Assembly (NCBI RefSeq): GCF_030812415.1
Contig: NZ_JAUSST010000001.1
Location: 558,001-622,000, forward strand
Reading direction: 5' to 3'
Length of the DNA stretch: 64,000 nt
DNA from: Paenibacillus harenae
Lineage (GTDB): Bacteria > Bacillota > Bacilli > Paenibacillales > Paenibacillaceae
The position numbers were made by a program, and so were the translations under genes. The first letter of the stretch is position 1. Each line of letters begins with the position of its first letter. The notes beneath the pieces were generated by a model. That model was given only the letters and a program-made list of their open reading frames with translations, was not told the origin of the DNA and made no database searches. This document shows, piece by piece, positions 63,524 to 64,000 of the stretch.

Positions 63524-63583
63524 ATAAAATAAGAATGACCTCCGCCCTAAGAAGCCGCCAGCTTCTGTCCATCGGTCATCCTT
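63524..63583 (-). terminator. Terminator of the edge gene
   Basis: AAGGATGACC (63583-63574) pairs with GGTCATTCTT (63540-63531) on the minus strand, with a TTCTTATTTTATTT tail. Confidence 0.65.
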
Positions 63584-63588
63584 AACGA

Positions 63589-64000
63589 TTAAGCGGAAGC
63601 CTGTCCTTCCTTTGCTTGCTCTTCTTTCAATAAAGAATCCTCATACTGCGGCATTGAATACGCTTCTATGTTCATTTTCAAACTTAAAACCGGTTTGTTT
63701 CGATCCATAAATGGCTGTTTATATAGATCCGGATAATCATTGCCGATATCCGAAGGCTTGAGCTCGGTGAACGTCCATTTCTTAATGGCGAACAATCGCT
63801 CATTCCGCTCCAGATTATCCATATACGTTAATAGATTCTCCAAGTGTCCGACGATTAATATTTCGAATACGGACGTCTTAAGACCGTTCCCGGTGTTCGT
63901 GCCGTCTTCGCTAGATTCGCCTTCCTCGTTCCTTCTGCTGAGTAATATAGGCAAGCGGAGCCTTGGACTTCGCCGCCAAATCCGTGAAAGATACGATCGT
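63589..64000 (-). pseudogene. PilO-like type IV pilus assembly gene, C-terminal part, apparently frameshifted
   Basis: Reading inward from the window edge, one frame encodes TIVSFTDLAAKSKAPLAYITQQKE and hits TAG near 63913; another frame, open throughout, encodes EEGESSEDG... and then SVFEILIVGHLENLLTYMDN and LERNERLFAIKKWTF to the stop at 63589. Together they look like one PilO-type periplasmic domain (a beta strand, FEILIVGHLENLLTYMDNLE, then IKKWTF strand) with a one-base shift at about 63918-63935. The upstream part is outside the window. It may be a true frameshift, or a start at TTG 63954 of an unrelated short gene. Confidence 0.45.

Overview
This window looks like ordinary chromosomal DNA from an endospore-forming, naturally-competence-related Firmicute of the Paenibacillaceae (Paenibacillus/Cohnella type). 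The evidence is the gene content: spoIIP, gpr and a YjcZ-type sporulation mini-protein, a comEA/comEB/comEC/comER late-competence locus, T-box control of leuS, a Gram-positive-type hemEHY operon, AGGAGG-like ribosome sites with many TTG/GTG starts, and moderate GC. I see no rRNA or tRNA gene, no CRISPR array, no insertion sequence and no prophage.

Layout. 1-11,998: spoIIP (cut by the window edge), gpr, rpsT, holA, an ECF sigma/anti-sigma pair with a likely autoregulated promoter, then comEC, comEB, a sulfhydrylase of methionine synthesis, comEA and the divergent comER. 12,000-19,000: leuS with a complete T-box leader, a coupled pair of small membrane proteins, an MFS carrier, a DinB-GNAT fusion and two small conserved proteins. 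19,100-31,500: a DEAD-box helicase with an Arg/Gly-rich tail, a repeat cluster, a 30-residue YjcZ-like gene, a HAD phosphatase, two rRNA-modifying enzymes, a thioredoxin/PCYCGC lipoprotein pair, relQ, pyrD, an L,D-transpeptidase, ferredoxin and DNA polymerase IV. 31,700-42,700: citramalate synthase, a TlpA-like thioredoxin, an MFS pump, a JAMM peptidase, an amt-DUF294-exonuclease operon, MerR and LysR regulators around a wrecked yugP gene, rhomboid protease and tpx. 42,700-53,300: a DUF1499-like protein, a 6S RNA gene flanked by a palindromic repeat, YesL-like protein, cshA, YitT-like protein, a GH-like protein, pfkA, a YtpB-type terpene synthase, an MFS protein and a cold-shock protein. 53,300-64,000: a methyltransferase, small proteins, oligoendopeptidase F with two plausible starts, DUF92, GDPD, CapA-like protein, hemY-hemH-hemE and a frameshifted PilO-like gene at the edge.

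Functionally most genes are housekeeping. Coherent units are DNA uptake (comEA/EB/EC), haem synthesis (hemE-hemH-hemY with 8- and 4-base overlaps), ammonium uptake with a GlnD-like protein, and sulfur/redox genes. No clearly new multi-gene system is visible. The most interesting unexplained items are a structured non-coding segment upstream of holA, two families of intergenic repeats, a hexanucleotide tract, the yugP remnant that lost its zinc site, the two-start PepF, and a near-perfect palindrome over the capA-type promoter.
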